This document shows positions 44,018-52,933 of a DNA stretch of 64,000 nucleotides, one piece after another. How positions within the stretch are numbered: the stretch's first letter is position 1; each line of letters begins with the position of its first letter. The translations under genes and the position numbers were made by a program. Origin of the DNA: JAHZFN01 sp965149945 (GTDB lineage: Bacteria > Bacillota > Dehalobacteriia > UBA4068 > UBA4997). The notes beneath the pieces were generated by a model, which saw only the letters and a list, made by a program, of their open reading frames with translations, did not search any database and was not told where the DNA came from. Location: NCBI GenBank assembly GCA_965149945.1, contig CBCTTQ010000006.1, positions 5,304 through 69,303 on the forward strand. Direction: 5' to 3'.

Positions 44018-44638
44018 ATGGTTGTATTATTAAGTATTTTGGTGATGTTGATTTCCTATGGATTGGGATCGTTATCCTTTTCGTATATCATTACTAAAAA
44101 ATTGACGGGTGCGGATATTCGTACCAAAGGCAGCGGGAACGCCGGTTTTACCAACGCCATGCGAGTGTTGCCGAAACAATGGGGATTGCTGGTCTTTGTT
44201 TTAGATGTGCTGAAAGGCGTTATTGCTGTGGTCATCGGTCGTCTGTTGCTGGATATGCCGGGCGGCACGTTGGCGATGCTCTTTGTTATTATCGGACATA
44301 TGTATCCGTTTTGGATGCAATTTCGAGGAGGCAAGGGGATTGCCGCCGGTTTGGGCGCTTTTTTGGCGTTAGATTGGCGCATTGCGCTCATTTCTTTGTG
44401 TGTGTTTATTGTCGTGGTTTTCATTACGAACTATGTGTCAGCCGGTTCTGTGATGGCGGGAGTGACATTGTTGATCGCCGGTATTTGTTATCATCCCGGT
44501 ATTGGTTATATCGCGGCGTTTGTCGCGGCAGCAGTACTGGTTATCTACAAGCATCGCCCCAATATTGAGCGGATTTTACGAGGAGAAGAATCCAAACTTT
44601 TTAAGAATCGGAAATGGAATCCTCTGGAAAGGAAGTAG
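44018..44638 (+). CDS. plsY: Glycerol-3-phosphate acyltransferase PlsY
   Basis: 206 residues with five or so membrane helices. The three PlsY motifs are present: SxGxxN-like KGSGNAGFTNAMR, the phosphate loop FRGGKGIAAGLG, and the later HRPNIERILRGEE region. It acylates glycerol-3-phosphate with acyl-phosphate, the first step of phospholipid synthesis. ATG 44018 (GTG or ATG upstream at 43994 is less likely) follows GGGGAGGAAC. It precedes gpsA, which makes its substrate, by five bases. Confidence 0.95.
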   Translation: MVVLLSILVMLISYGLGSLSFSYIITKKLTGADIRTKGSGNAGFTNAMRVLPKQWGLLVFVLDVLKGVIAVVIGRLLLDMPGGTLAMLFVIIGHMYPFWMQFRGGKGIAAGLGAFLALDWRIALISLCVFIVVVFITNYVSAGSVMAGVTLLIAGICYHPGIGYIAAFVAAAVLVIYKHRPNIERILRGEESKLFKNRKWNPLERK

Positions 44639-44643
44639 AGGCA

Positions 44644-45636
44644 ATGAGTAAAATTGCGGTAATCGGCGCCGGTAGTTGGGGAACCGCGCTGGCGCTGACT
44701 TTGGAATATAATAAGCAACAAGTGACACTTTGGTCTAATGAGTCTGACCATGTGGCGTTGCTCCGCCAAAAGCGGGAAAATGTTCACTTTTTACCGGGCA
44801 TTTATCTGTCGGAGACGATTGATGTGACAGATTCTTTAACAGAGACGGTGGCGGGAGCCGACGGTGTGGTGATGGTGGTTCCCAGTCATGCCGTGGATTC
44901 TGTGTCGAGACAGCTGGAAGGATTGATTCCTCGGAATACGGTATTAATATCTGCCGCCAAAGGTTTTGATCCGATTACCATGGAGCGGATGAGCGAAGTT
45001 TTGCGACGCCATTTCCCTGAAAATCCGGTGGCGATTTTTTCCGGTCCGAGTCATGCCGAAGAAGTCAGTCGCCGTATGTTGACAACCGTGGTGGCTACTT
45101 CTGAAGATGCGGCAGTGGCAGGTTGGGTGCAACGATTGTTTTCTAATGATTTTTTGAGAGTGTACACCAATGACGATGTGCCGGGGGTCGAATTGGGAGG
45201 CGCTACCAAAAATATTATCGCGCTGGGCTGCGGAATTTGTTATGGGTTTGGCTGCGGAGATAATACGGAAGCTGCTCTTTTGACTCGTGGTTTAGCGGAG
45301 ATTATTCGTTTGGGGGTTGCCATGGGCGCTCGTGCCTCTACCTTTTCCGGGTTGACGGGAATCGGAGATTTGGTGGTTACCTGCGGCAGTCTCCATAGTC
45401 GTAACCGTCGCGCCGGCACTTTGCTGGGGCAGGGAAAATCTTTGGAGGATGTGTTAAGTCATATGGGAATGGTAGTGGAAGGTGTGAATGCTACCAAAAT
45501 CGGTTACCGGCTGGCAAAGAAATATCAGGTGGAGATGCCCATCACAGAAACGATTTATGAAATTTTGTATGAAGGACGCGCTATTAAAGACGCTCTTCAT
45601 GCTTTAATGGGCAGAAGCTATAAAACAGAGGGGTAA
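44644..45636 (+). CDS. gpsA: Glycerol-3-phosphate dehydrogenase (NAD(P)+)
   Basis: 330 residues. The N-terminal Rossmann motif GAGSWGTALA, the SAAKGF and FSGPSHAEEVSRR motifs and the catalytic lysine region LGGATKNIIALGCGI, followed by LTRGLAEI, TFSGLTGIGDLVVTC and RNRR, are all typical. It reduces dihydroxyacetone phosphate to glycerol-3-phosphate for phospholipids. ATG 44644 follows GGAAG; plsY stops five bases before. A hairpin terminator follows at 45652. Confidence 0.97.
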   Translation: MSKIAVIGAGSWGTALALTLEYNKQQVTLWSNESDHVALLRQKRENVHFLPGIYLSETIDVTDSLTETVAGADGVVMVVPSHAVDSVSRQLEGLIPRNTVLISAAKGFDPITMERMSEVLRRHFPENPVAIFSGPSHAEEVSRRMLTTVVATSEDAAVAGWVQRLFSNDFLRVYTNDDVPGVELGGATKNIIALGCGICYGFGCGDNTEAALLTRGLAEIIRLGVAMGARASTFSGLTGIGDLVVTCGSLHSRNRRAGTLLGQGKSLEDVLSHMGMVVEGVNATKIGYRLAKKYQVEMPITETIYEILYEGRAIKDALHALMGRSYKTEG

Positions 45637-45651
45637 GTCTTGATCCGGCAG

Positions 45652-45682
45652 AAAAACGGCGCGGTGCGAAGCGTCGTTTTTT
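45652..45682 (+). terminator. Terminator of der-plsY-gpsA
   Basis: AAAAACGGCGC/GCGTCGTTTTTT stem with eight-base loop, 15 bases past gpsA. Confidence 0.7.
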
Positions 45683-45744
45683 CATCACAAATCATGAACA
45701 TCATAAAGAAAGGAAATCGGATTTTCTGAAAAACGGTGAGGACG

Positions 45745-46986
45745 ATGACGGGAGAAAAGGAATTGAGAAAAAAACAAGTAAACGGAATGAATTCTATTCG
45801 AGAGTTGTATAAAATCGGCAGAGGGCCTTCCAGCTCCCATACCATGGGACCGGAACGGGCGGCTCGCTGGTTTCGGGAAAAATACCCGACGGCAACGCGT
45901 TTTACGGCGGTGTTGTACGGCTCTTTGGCAAAGACGGGCAAAGGACACCGCACGGATTATATTATTGAGGAAACATTTTCTCCTTTGCCTGCAGAAGTGA
46001 TTTTTGATAAAGAAACGGAACCTATTCCTCATCCCAATACCATGCGGCTGTATGCTTATGAAGGGGATATCTCGCTGGGAGAGGCTGAGATTTACAGTGT
46101 CGGCGGCGGATCTATTCAGATTTTGGGAGAAGAAGATGTCGCGCCGCCCGATGTTTATTCTTTGCATTCCTTTGAAGCCATTGCCGCTTATTGCCAAGAA
46201 CGAAATTTGCGCCTTTGGGAATACGTGGAGCAGGTGGAAGGACCGGATATCTGGGAGTATCTGGCGGAAATCTGGGCCTGTATGCAGGAAGCCATTCGCC
46301 GCGGTTTGAATGATGAAGGGGTACTGTTCGGTGGGCTGGGCGTACAAAAAAAAGCCAGAAGTTTGTACCGAAAACATCATATTGATGAAAGCCCGGAAAC
46401 CAGAGAAAACCGCTTGGTGTGTGCGTATGCTTATGCGGTAGCGGAGCAAAACGCCGGATGCGGCGGTCCCATTGTGACGGCACCCACATGCGGTTCTTGC
46501 GGGATTGTGCCGGCGGTATTGAAATATGAAAAAGAGCGGCGTCATTTTTCCGACGAGGATGTGCTGCGGGCGTTGGCTACCGGCGGTTTGATCGGAAATT
46601 TAATCAAAACCAATGCTTCCATCAGCGGCGCGGAGTGCGGTTGTCAGGCGGAAGTTGGGGGAGCTTGCTCCATGGCAGCGGCAGCATTAGGAGAATTGTT
46701 CGGCATGGATCTTGGTCAGATCGAATATGCCGCTGAAAACGCTATTGAACATTATTTGGGGTTGACCTGTGATCCTATTCACGGATTGGTGCAAATTCCT
46801 TGTATCGAGCGGAACGCGGTGGCTGCTATGCGTGCCATCAATGCTGTTAATCTGGCTAATTTTCTGACCGATACCAGAAAGATCTCCTTTGATTTGGTGG
46901 TGCAGACGATGTACGAAACGGGGACAGATCTTTCTACCTTATATAAGGAAACCAGCGAAGGCGGTCTGGCAAAACTCTACCAATAG
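45745..46986 (+). CDS. L-serine ammonia-lyase (single-chain, iron-sulfur type)
   Basis: 413 residues with the beta domain (SIRELYKIGRGPSSSHTMGPERAA) first, then the alpha domain: APTCGSCGIVPAVLKY, GAECGCQAEVGGACSMAAAAL and CDPIHGLVQIPCIERNA. The cysteines form the oxygen-sensitive [4Fe-4S] site that deaminates serine to pyruvate and ammonia. The beta-then-alpha fusion in one chain is as in E. coli SdaA; Firmicutes often have two genes (SdaAA/SdaAB). ATG 45745 is preferred because GTGAGG at 45736 is the ribosome binding site; ATG 45787 is an alternative. It stands as its own transcription unit between two terminators. Confidence 0.92.
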   Translation: MTGEKELRKKQVNGMNSIRELYKIGRGPSSSHTMGPERAARWFREKYPTATRFTAVLYGSLAKTGKGHRTDYIIEETFSPLPAEVIFDKETEPIPHPNTMRLYAYEGDISLGEAEIYSVGGGSIQILGEEDVAPPDVYSLHSFEAIAAYCQERNLRLWEYVEQVEGPDIWEYLAEIWACMQEAIRRGLNDEGVLFGGLGVQKKARSLYRKHHIDESPETRENRLVCAYAYAVAEQNAGCGGPIVTAPTCGSCGIVPAVLKYEKERRHFSDEDVLRALATGGLIGNLIKTNASISGAECGCQAEVGGACSMAAAALGELFGMDLGQIEYAAENAIEHYLGLTCDPIHGLVQIPCIERNAVAAMRAINAVNLANFLTDTRKISFDLVVQTMYETGTDLSTLYKETSEGGLAKLYQ

Positions 46987-47008
46987 AAGAGGAATATAAA
47001 AGACAAAG

Positions 47009-47053
47009 AAAAAGAGCAGAAAACGAAAGCGTATCGTTTTACTGCTCTTTTTA
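47009..47053 (+). terminator. Terminator of the serine dehydratase gene
   Basis: AAAAGAGCAGAAAACGA pairs with TCGTTTTACTGCTCTTTT, followed by T run. Confidence 0.75.
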
Positions 47054-47203
47054 GCTTTGGATAGAAAACGGGATTTTTTCTTCGGTGAGTTCTAAACTTT
47101 TGCATACAGGCATATAAAATAGGGAAATCAAACAATGTTTGTTATGACAGATGTGATATCTGTCCCATGACATAAAACCAACAAGAAAAGGGAGGGAATG
47201 TTG

Positions 47204-48682
47204 GTGGAAAAATTTGATATATTGCAAGATGTTGCCACAAGAACAAACGGGGATATTTATCTGGGGGTTGTGGGGCCTGTGCGAACGGGCAAAAGTACTT
47301 TTATCAAGCGTTTTATGGAGTTGCTGGTCCTTCCCAATATGGAAGAATCTTATGAACAGCAAAGAGCGCTGGATGAACTGCCCCAAAGCGGTTCCGGTAA
47401 AACCATTATGACTACGGAACCAAAATTTATCCCCTCCGAAGCGGTGCAAGTGGAGGTAAAAGAAGGTCTCAGCGCCGGGATCCGTTTGGTGGATTGCGTT
47501 GGTTATGCGGTTAATTCCGCTCTGGGCTATCAAGAAGAAGACGGTCCCAGAATGGTGAATACTCCCTGGCAGGAAGAAGCGATTCCTTTTCAGGAAGCGG
47601 CGGAAATCGGTACGCAGAAAGTGATTACCGATCATTCCACTTTGGGCATCGTAGTGACCACAGACGGACAGTTTACTGATATTCCGAGAGCGGACTATGA
47701 GCCGGCGGAGGAACGGGTTGTCAAAGAACTGAGGGAAATCGGTAAACCTTTTATTATGGTATATAACACCAAAGCGCCGGATACCGAAGAAACAGCTGCT
47801 GCTGTAGATGCTCTGCGAGAGAAATACGGTGTGATGGTGGTCGCGTTGGATGTATTCCGAATGGATTTGGAGGATGTATTGGGAATTTTGCAGGAGTTGT
47901 TGATGGAATTTCCCGTGACAGAAGTCAGTGTGAAATTACCCCGTTGGTTGGAAGAGTTGGCGCCGGAACATTGGTTGCGTCAACAATTGGAAACGGCCGT
48001 TCGTACTGCCGTGCAGCAAGTGACCAAAGTGCGGGATATCGACGGAATGGTTGCGGACATTGCTTTGGCGGAAAGCGCCGGTCAGGTTTCTCTGCAAAAA
48101 ATGGACTTGGGCAGCGGCGTTGCCGATATTTCGGTAGAAATGGTCGATGGATTGTTTTACCGTGTTTTAGAGGAATATGCCGGGATGCCTGTAGAAGGAG
48201 AGCATACCATTCTTTCTGTGGTTCGAGATTTTAGCCATGCTCACCAGGAATGGGATAAAGTGGCAGAAGCAATGGGAGAAGCGCGCAAATCAGGCTATGG
48301 GGTTGTGACACCTCATCTCAATGAAATGTATCTGGAAGAGCCGGAGCTGATTAAACAAGGCGGCCGTTTCGGCGTACGGCTGAAGGCGTCGGCTCCCAGT
48401 TTTCACGTAATTCGAGCCAATATCTCAACAGAGATTACCCCTCTGATCGGTACGGAAAAACAATGCGAAGAATTGGTGCGATATATCCTGAGTGAGTTTG
48501 AAGAAGATCCTCAGAAAATTTGGCAGACCAATATTTTTGGTAAATCGTTAAATGAATTGGTGCAGGAAGGTATTCAAGGTAAACTGTATAAGATGCCGGA
48601 AAACGCGCAGGTGAAATTACAAGATACTTTGCAGCGGATCGTTAATGAAGGCGGCGGCGGTTTAATTTGTATTATTCTTTAA
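47204..48682 (+). CDS. spoIVA: Stage IV sporulation protein A (spore coat ATPase)
   Basis: 492 residues when started at GTG 47204, giving MEKFDILQDVATRTNGDIYLG, which matches the B. subtilis start and length; GGAGGG seven bases upstream supports it over ATG 47198. Walker A is GPVRTGKST, followed by QSGSGKTIMTTEPKFIPSEA and the switch VDCVGYAV. The C terminus IVNEGGGGLICIIL is strongly conserved. SpoIVA uses ATP to polymerise into the coat basement layer on the outer forespore surface. An expected sigma-E promoter was not clear, though GCATACAGGCATATAAAAT at about 47104 could contain one. Confidence 0.97.
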   Translation: MEKFDILQDVATRTNGDIYLGVVGPVRTGKSTFIKRFMELLVLPNMEESYEQQRALDELPQSGSGKTIMTTEPKFIPSEAVQVEVKEGLSAGIRLVDCVGYAVNSALGYQEEDGPRMVNTPWQEEAIPFQEAAEIGTQKVITDHSTLGIVVTTDGQFTDIPRADYEPAEERVVKELREIGKPFIMVYNTKAPDTEETAAAVDALREKYGVMVVALDVFRMDLEDVLGILQELLMEFPVTEVSVKLPRWLEELAPEHWLRQQLETAVRTAVQQVTKVRDIDGMVADIALAESAGQVSLQKMDLGSGVADISVEMVDGLFYRVLEEYAGMPVEGEHTILSVVRDFSHAHQEWDKVAEAMGEARKSGYGVVTPHLNEMYLEEPELIKQGGRFGVRLKASAPSFHVIRANISTEITPLIGTEKQCEELVRYILSEFEEDPQKIWQTNIFGKSLNELVQEGIQGKLYKMPENAQVKLQDTLQRIVNEGGGGLICIIL

Positions 48683-48998
48683 ATTACAGCGAAAATTTCA
48701 AGCTTTGAGAAGATATGTCAAACAAAAGAGAAGTTTTGCGTCAGAATTGAGGAATTATAGAAAAAGAAAAAGGCGAATGCGGGTTCGCCTTTTTCCTATT
48801 TGCAATGATTTTTATTCATAAATTTTCTTTATGGTTGAAAGTTATCACATAAAATTTCTTGATTGGACAAAGGTTTTCTAGTGGATTATAATGGTTTTGT
48901 CTCTAATATGATGATAAAAAAGTTTTATAGGTTCTAAGATTTTGTGAAAAATTATTTTTACCAGAGAAGTTTTTCGTGTTTTTTTTAGGGTGAATAAA
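48683..48998. other. Terminator and promoter region before the sugar ABC operon
   Basis: Terminator of spoIVA at about 48767-48795 (AAAAAGGCGAA/TTCGCCTTTTT). A candidate promoter TTGGAC (48863-48868) with TATAAT (48887-48892) at 18 bases starts the ABC operon. No catabolite or operator box was recognised. Confidence 0.6.
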
Positions 48999-49745
48999 AT
49001 GACCGATGAAAAGAAATTGTTATTACGAGTAAAAGGTATTAAAAAAGCCTTTGGTCATGTGGAAGCGTTGCGAGGGGTTTCTTTGGAGGCTTATGCCGGT
49101 CAGGTGCTGGCCATTGTGGGAGACAATGGCGCCGGTAAGAGTACATTGATTAAGATCTTGTCCGGGGTATTGGCGCCGGACGCGGGAGAAATTGAGTTGG
49201 ACGGACAGTCTTTTCGCAAACTGACACCCAAATTGGCTTTGGCGTATGGAATTTCTACTGTTTTTCAGGATTTGGCTTTAGTGAATACCCAAGATATTGT
49301 AGAAAATATTTTTTTGGGTAAAGAACTGCGGCGATTTGGGGTTTTAACCAAAAAAAAGATGCGCCAAGAAGCCGTTCGGCTGTTGCTGCGATTGGGTATT
49401 CAAATTCCCGGTTATGATGTTTTGGTGAAGGACCTTTCCGGCGGACAGCGTCAGAGCATTGCGGTAGCCAGAGCCGTACATCAGGGCGGCAAGTTGTTAA
49501 TTTTTGATGAACCGACAGCGGCCATGGGTTTGAAAGAAACCGCTGCTGTGGAAGCATTAATTAAAAAACTGGCGGAAAGCGGTTTCGGCATCATTATTAT
49601 CAGCCATAATATTCCCCAGGTGTTTCATCTGTCTGATTTTGTCTGCGTTATGCGGCAGGGCAGCGTGGTGGATGTTGTACGTACCGCGTCGGTCAATACA
49701 GAAGATATTGTTTCAATGATTACCGGCGCTTCTGCAGTTTGTTAA
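48999..49745 (+). CDS. Sugar-type ABC transporter ATP-binding protein (single-domain, FrcA-like)
   Basis: 248 residues with Walker A GDNGAGKST, Q-loop STVFQDLALV, signature LSGGQRQS, Walker B LLIFDEPTAAMG and H-loop ISHNIPQV. The wording GDNGAGKSTLIKILSG and the DEPTAA motif are typical of the CUT2 (ribose/xylose/fructose) family, but with only one ATPase domain, as in FrcA, rather than the two of RbsA. ATG 48999 follows TAGGGTG; GTG 48990 falls inside that site. First gene of an operon with a permease, UroD protein, kinase and binding protein. Confidence 0.9.
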   Translation: MTDEKKLLLRVKGIKKAFGHVEALRGVSLEAYAGQVLAIVGDNGAGKSTLIKILSGVLAPDAGEIELDGQSFRKLTPKLALAYGISTVFQDLALVNTQDIVENIFLGKELRRFGVLTKKKMRQEAVRLLLRLGIQIPGYDVLVKDLSGGQRQSIAVARAVHQGGKLLIFDEPTAAMGLKETAAVEALIKKLAESGFGIIIISHNIPQVFHLSDFVCVMRQGSVVDVVRTASVNTEDIVSMITGASAVC

Positions 49746-49760
49746 TTTGGAGTGGTAAAA

Positions 49761-50774
49761 ATGAATGAAAAAAAACAGCAGGCAGAGCAAGAGTTGCTGG
49801 CACAAAAGCACCAAGGAGATTTTAAGTTTAAGTTAAACAAATATTTTCCGCAGATTCTTCTTTGTGGAGTGCTGTTGCTGCTAGTTATTTTCATGACTTG
49901 TGCTTCGGAATATTTTTTGCAATGGCGTAATTTCCGGAATATTTTGGATCAATGTGCTGTCTATATCGTTTTGGCTGTAGGAATGACTTTTGTCATCGGA
50001 ACGGGCGGAGTGGATTTGTCCGTAGGCTATCTGGCGGGTTTTTCCGGAGTGGTGGCAGCAATCGCCATGAAAGCGGGTCTTGACTATCGGGTAGCTGTTT
50101 TGTTGGGGTTGGTGACGGGTACCTTTGTGGGTTTTGTCAACGGTTTCTTTGTTTCTAAAGTGAAGATTAATCCTTTTATCACGACTCTGGCAACCATGTC
50201 CATTTCCCAAGGGATCGCGCTGTTGTTGACAGGCGGGGTAGCCATCTACAGCTTTGCGGAAGGATTTAAAAACTTGGGGACGGGACAAATTGGACCGGTC
50301 ACAACGCCTACGGTGATTTCTTTGGTTTTTGTGGTAATCGGCGCTTTTTTGCTGAGTAAAACTTTATGGGGAAAATATTGTTTGTCGTTGGGTGGAAACG
50401 GCGAAGCCCTGCGCCGAACGGGAGTTAATGTACATGCTTATCGCATCAGTGTGTACATGCTGTCCGGCTTTTGCGCGGCAGTAGCCGGTATCATTATGGC
50501 GGCGCGATTGAATTCCGCGGCGCCCATCGCGGGGGCAGGTTATGAAATGGATGCTATTGCGGCTGTTGTTTTGGGGGGCGGTTCTATGAACGGAGGAACC
50601 GGCTCCATGTTCGGAACTTTTGTGGCTTGTATTACATTGGGCATTATGCGAAACGGACTGACCTTGCTCTCTATCCCTACTTATTATCAATATATTATTA
50701 CCGGTGCGATTATTTTAATTGCCATTGTTATTTCTGAGGTGCGTAAACGCAAGGATCTGACAGCGACGGCGTAA
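49761..50774 (+). CDS. Sugar-type ABC transporter permease (CUT2, RbsC-like)
   Basis: 337 residues with 8-10 membrane helices. Family landmarks: LAVGMTFVIGTGGVDLSVGYLAGFSGVVAA, FVGFVNGFFVSKVKINPFITTLATMSISQGIALLLTGG, LGGNGEALRRTGVNV (coupling region) and AVVLGGGSMNGGTGSMFGTFVACITLGIMRNGLTLL. These are the RbsC/XylH/BPD-transport-2 motifs. ATG 49761 follows TTGGAGTGG; the upstream gene stops 15 bases before it. The substrate is probably a sugar, polyol or related small molecule. Confidence 0.92.
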   Translation: MNEKKQQAEQELLAQKHQGDFKFKLNKYFPQILLCGVLLLLVIFMTCASEYFLQWRNFRNILDQCAVYIVLAVGMTFVIGTGGVDLSVGYLAGFSGVVAAIAMKAGLDYRVAVLLGLVTGTFVGFVNGFFVSKVKINPFITTLATMSISQGIALLLTGGVAIYSFAEGFKNLGTGQIGPVTTPTVISLVFVVIGAFLLSKTLWGKYCLSLGGNGEALRRTGVNVHAYRISVYMLSGFCAAVAGIIMAARLNSAAPIAGAGYEMDAIAAVVLGGGSMNGGTGSMFGTFVACITLGIMRNGLTLLSIPTYYQYIITGAIILIAIVISEVRKRKDLTATA

Positions 50775-50792
50775 TGGAAGGCGGCGACGAAA

Positions 50793-51872
50793 TTGGTTTA
50801 CTTGGATATTCCTTCGGAAATTCCGAAAGATCAGATGACGCCGATTGAGCGATCGGCAGCCATCAAGGCGGGTGAGCCTTATGACCGTATTCCCTGTTCT
50901 CCTATGACGGCGGAGCAAGTGATTTGGTCGACAGGCATTACCGTCAAAGAATATTTATTTCATCCGAAGGCGGCCGCGGAGGCTATGGCGGCGGCATATC
51001 GGTATTTTGGTTATGACAGCGTCAGCGTCAGCCCGGACCATCATGGATTCGCGGAAGCGCTGGGCTGTGAGTTTATCTATACAGATTGGGAGCGTCCACA
51101 AATTAAAACGCACCTTCTGAATACAGAAGCGGATATTATGGCGTTGGAACCTGTGAACCCCAAAACCACCGGTCGTCTGAAACTTTGTTTGGAGGCGGTG
51201 GCGTATTTGCAGGAAATGGTGGGCAAAGAGGTAAAAGTAGGCAGCGGCATGGGAGGTCCTCTTACCTGTGCTTCTTTTTTGCGGGGGGCCGACCGCTTGT
51301 TGCGGGATATGCGGAAACATCCGGAATATGTGCATAAAATGATGGAAGTAAATACCCAAAACTGCATCAACTACATGGCGGCTTGTTGGGAATACGGAGT
51401 AGGCTGCAGCATGGGGGATTCTTTTTCTTCCTGTACCGTCATTAGTCCCAAGTATTTTCGGGAATTTGTGAAACCCTATTTAAAACGTATTGCCGACTGG
51501 CAAAGGGAGCATATGGGAACGGTGGGCAATCTGCATATTTGCGGTGAAACCCGCGCTATTTGGGATGATATGTTGGATTTGGGATTTGGCTCTTTCAGTT
51601 TAGATAATTGCATGAATCTGGAAGAAGCGAAAAATTATATGGGAGAGAAGGTCGGACTGAAAGGAAATGTGAAACCGGTGGAAACGATGGTTTATGGTAC
51701 ACCGGAGGATGTAATGCGGGAATCCAAGCGTTGCATTGAGCAATGTATGGATAGCCCAAAAGGCTTCACCTTGAGCAGCGGCTGTACGCTGCCGGTGGAA
51801 ACCCCGGTGGCCAATGTTCAGGCAATGGTGGATGCCGCTCGCATTTGGGGCAGGCCGAAGCATAATTTGTAA
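50793..51872 (+). CDS. UroD-family methyltransferase-like protein in a sugar ABC operon
   Basis: 359 residues from TTG 50793 with GGAAGGCGG upstream. It is related to the two UroD-type proteins at 18.5-20.7 kb and keeps the zinc pattern H248-x-C250 (LHICGE) and C331 (SSGCTLP). The N terminus DQMTPIERSAAIKAGEPYDRIP matches the same subgroup. There is no corrinoid protein beside it, so it may use the one encoded at 20711 or be non-corrinoid. Its position between an importer and a PfkB kinase suggests it acts on the imported compound, perhaps removing a methyl group; that is inference. Confidence 0.85.
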   Translation: MVYLDIPSEIPKDQMTPIERSAAIKAGEPYDRIPCSPMTAEQVIWSTGITVKEYLFHPKAAAEAMAAAYRYFGYDSVSVSPDHHGFAEALGCEFIYTDWERPQIKTHLLNTEADIMALEPVNPKTTGRLKLCLEAVAYLQEMVGKEVKVGSGMGGPLTCASFLRGADRLLRDMRKHPEYVHKMMEVNTQNCINYMAACWEYGVGCSMGDSFSSCTVISPKYFREFVKPYLKRIADWQREHMGTVGNLHICGETRAIWDDMLDLGFGSFSLDNCMNLEEAKNYMGEKVGLKGNVKPVETMVYGTPEDVMRESKRCIEQCMDSPKGFTLSSGCTLPVETPVANVQAMVDAARIWGRPKHNL

Positions 51873-51918
51873 AACAGCGTATTGTTTGATACCAAAGCGA
51901 AAAAATGAAGGTGATCAA

Positions 51919-52872
51919 ATGGGAAAGAAAATTTTAGGAATGGGCACGGCAGCTATGGATACCTTAATGGGTATTGAGAAACTGCCTCGATCGGACGCCT
52001 TTGAACTATTGCGCTCGGAGCAGCTGGTTCCCGGGGGCAGTTGTGCTAATATGCTGGTAACATACGCCGCTTTGGGCGGAGAATCCAAACAGCTGGCCAA
52101 AATCGGAGATGATCGGTTTGGGCAGGCTTTTCGCGAAACACTGGAGGAGGATGGTGTGGACGTCTCTCTGTTGAAGGTAAAATCGGGCGGTACCACGCTG
52201 CACACCTATGTTATGGCGGCGGAAAACGGAGAACACTGTATTTTTGCCAATATCGGTGATTGTTTGATGCAATTGGAGCCGGAGGAAATCACTGAAAATA
52301 TGTTAGACGGCATCGACTTGTTTTATGGAGATTTAATTCCTTGCCGCGCCGCTATTCGTATGGCGGAACTGGCAAAAAAGAAAAAAATCCCGGTAGCGAT
52401 TTGTTTGCAATGTCCACCGGATTTTATGGCGGGAGTCGGTGTTTCGCTCGCGGATATTGAAGAAATTTTAAGTTATGCTGATTTGATCATCAGCGGACGG
52501 GACGGTTATTTTCAGCTGACAAAAGAGACAGAAACCATTGCGGCTACCCAGGCGTTGTATCAAATTTATCAACCTCGTCACGGTTGTGTTTGTACTGCCG
52601 GTTCCGAAGGCGCTGTTTGGGTGACGGCGGATCAAGTTTTGCGAGCGAAGGCTTATGCGGTTCAATCTATTGATTCTACCGGAGCCGGAGATGCTTTTTT
52701 CGGCGGTTTGTTGTACAGTTATTTTCATCAGGAAGAAAGCCGTCAGCAAGCTTTGGATTTTGCCAGCGCGTTGGGAGCGATGAAATGTACGGTCTGGGGA
52801 CCGCGGATTAAGACAACCCCACAAAAAGTACGGGAATTTATTCGTCTTCATGCGCGGGAAGAATCGGAATAA
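51919..52872 (+). CDS. PfkB-family carbohydrate or nucleoside kinase
   Basis: 317 residues. The substrate-side motif GGSCANMLVTYAALGG and the anion-hole/catalytic motif DSTGAGDAFFGGLLYSYF (with the catalytic aspartate) are clear. The family phosphorylates sugars such as ribose, fructose and 2-keto-3-deoxygluconate, or nucleosides such as adenosine; the closest match cannot be decided by eye. ATG 51919 follows GAAGGTG; the frame continues upstream into the UroD gene without support. It probably phosphorylates the imported, possibly demethylated substrate. Confidence 0.9.
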   Translation: MGKKILGMGTAAMDTLMGIEKLPRSDAFELLRSEQLVPGGSCANMLVTYAALGGESKQLAKIGDDRFGQAFRETLEEDGVDVSLLKVKSGGTTLHTYVMAAENGEHCIFANIGDCLMQLEPEEITENMLDGIDLFYGDLIPCRAAIRMAELAKKKKIPVAICLQCPPDFMAGVGVSLADIEEILSYADLIISGRDGYFQLTKETETIAATQALYQIYQPRHGCVCTAGSEGAVWVTADQVLRAKAYAVQSIDSTGAGDAFFGGLLYSYFHQEESRQQALDFASALGAMKCTVWGPRIKTTPQKVREFIRLHAREESE

Positions 52873-52933
52873 CTATCATTTTGTGGTTAATTGGACGGAA
52901 ACGTCTAAAAATAAAAAAGTTGAGGAGGAAAAA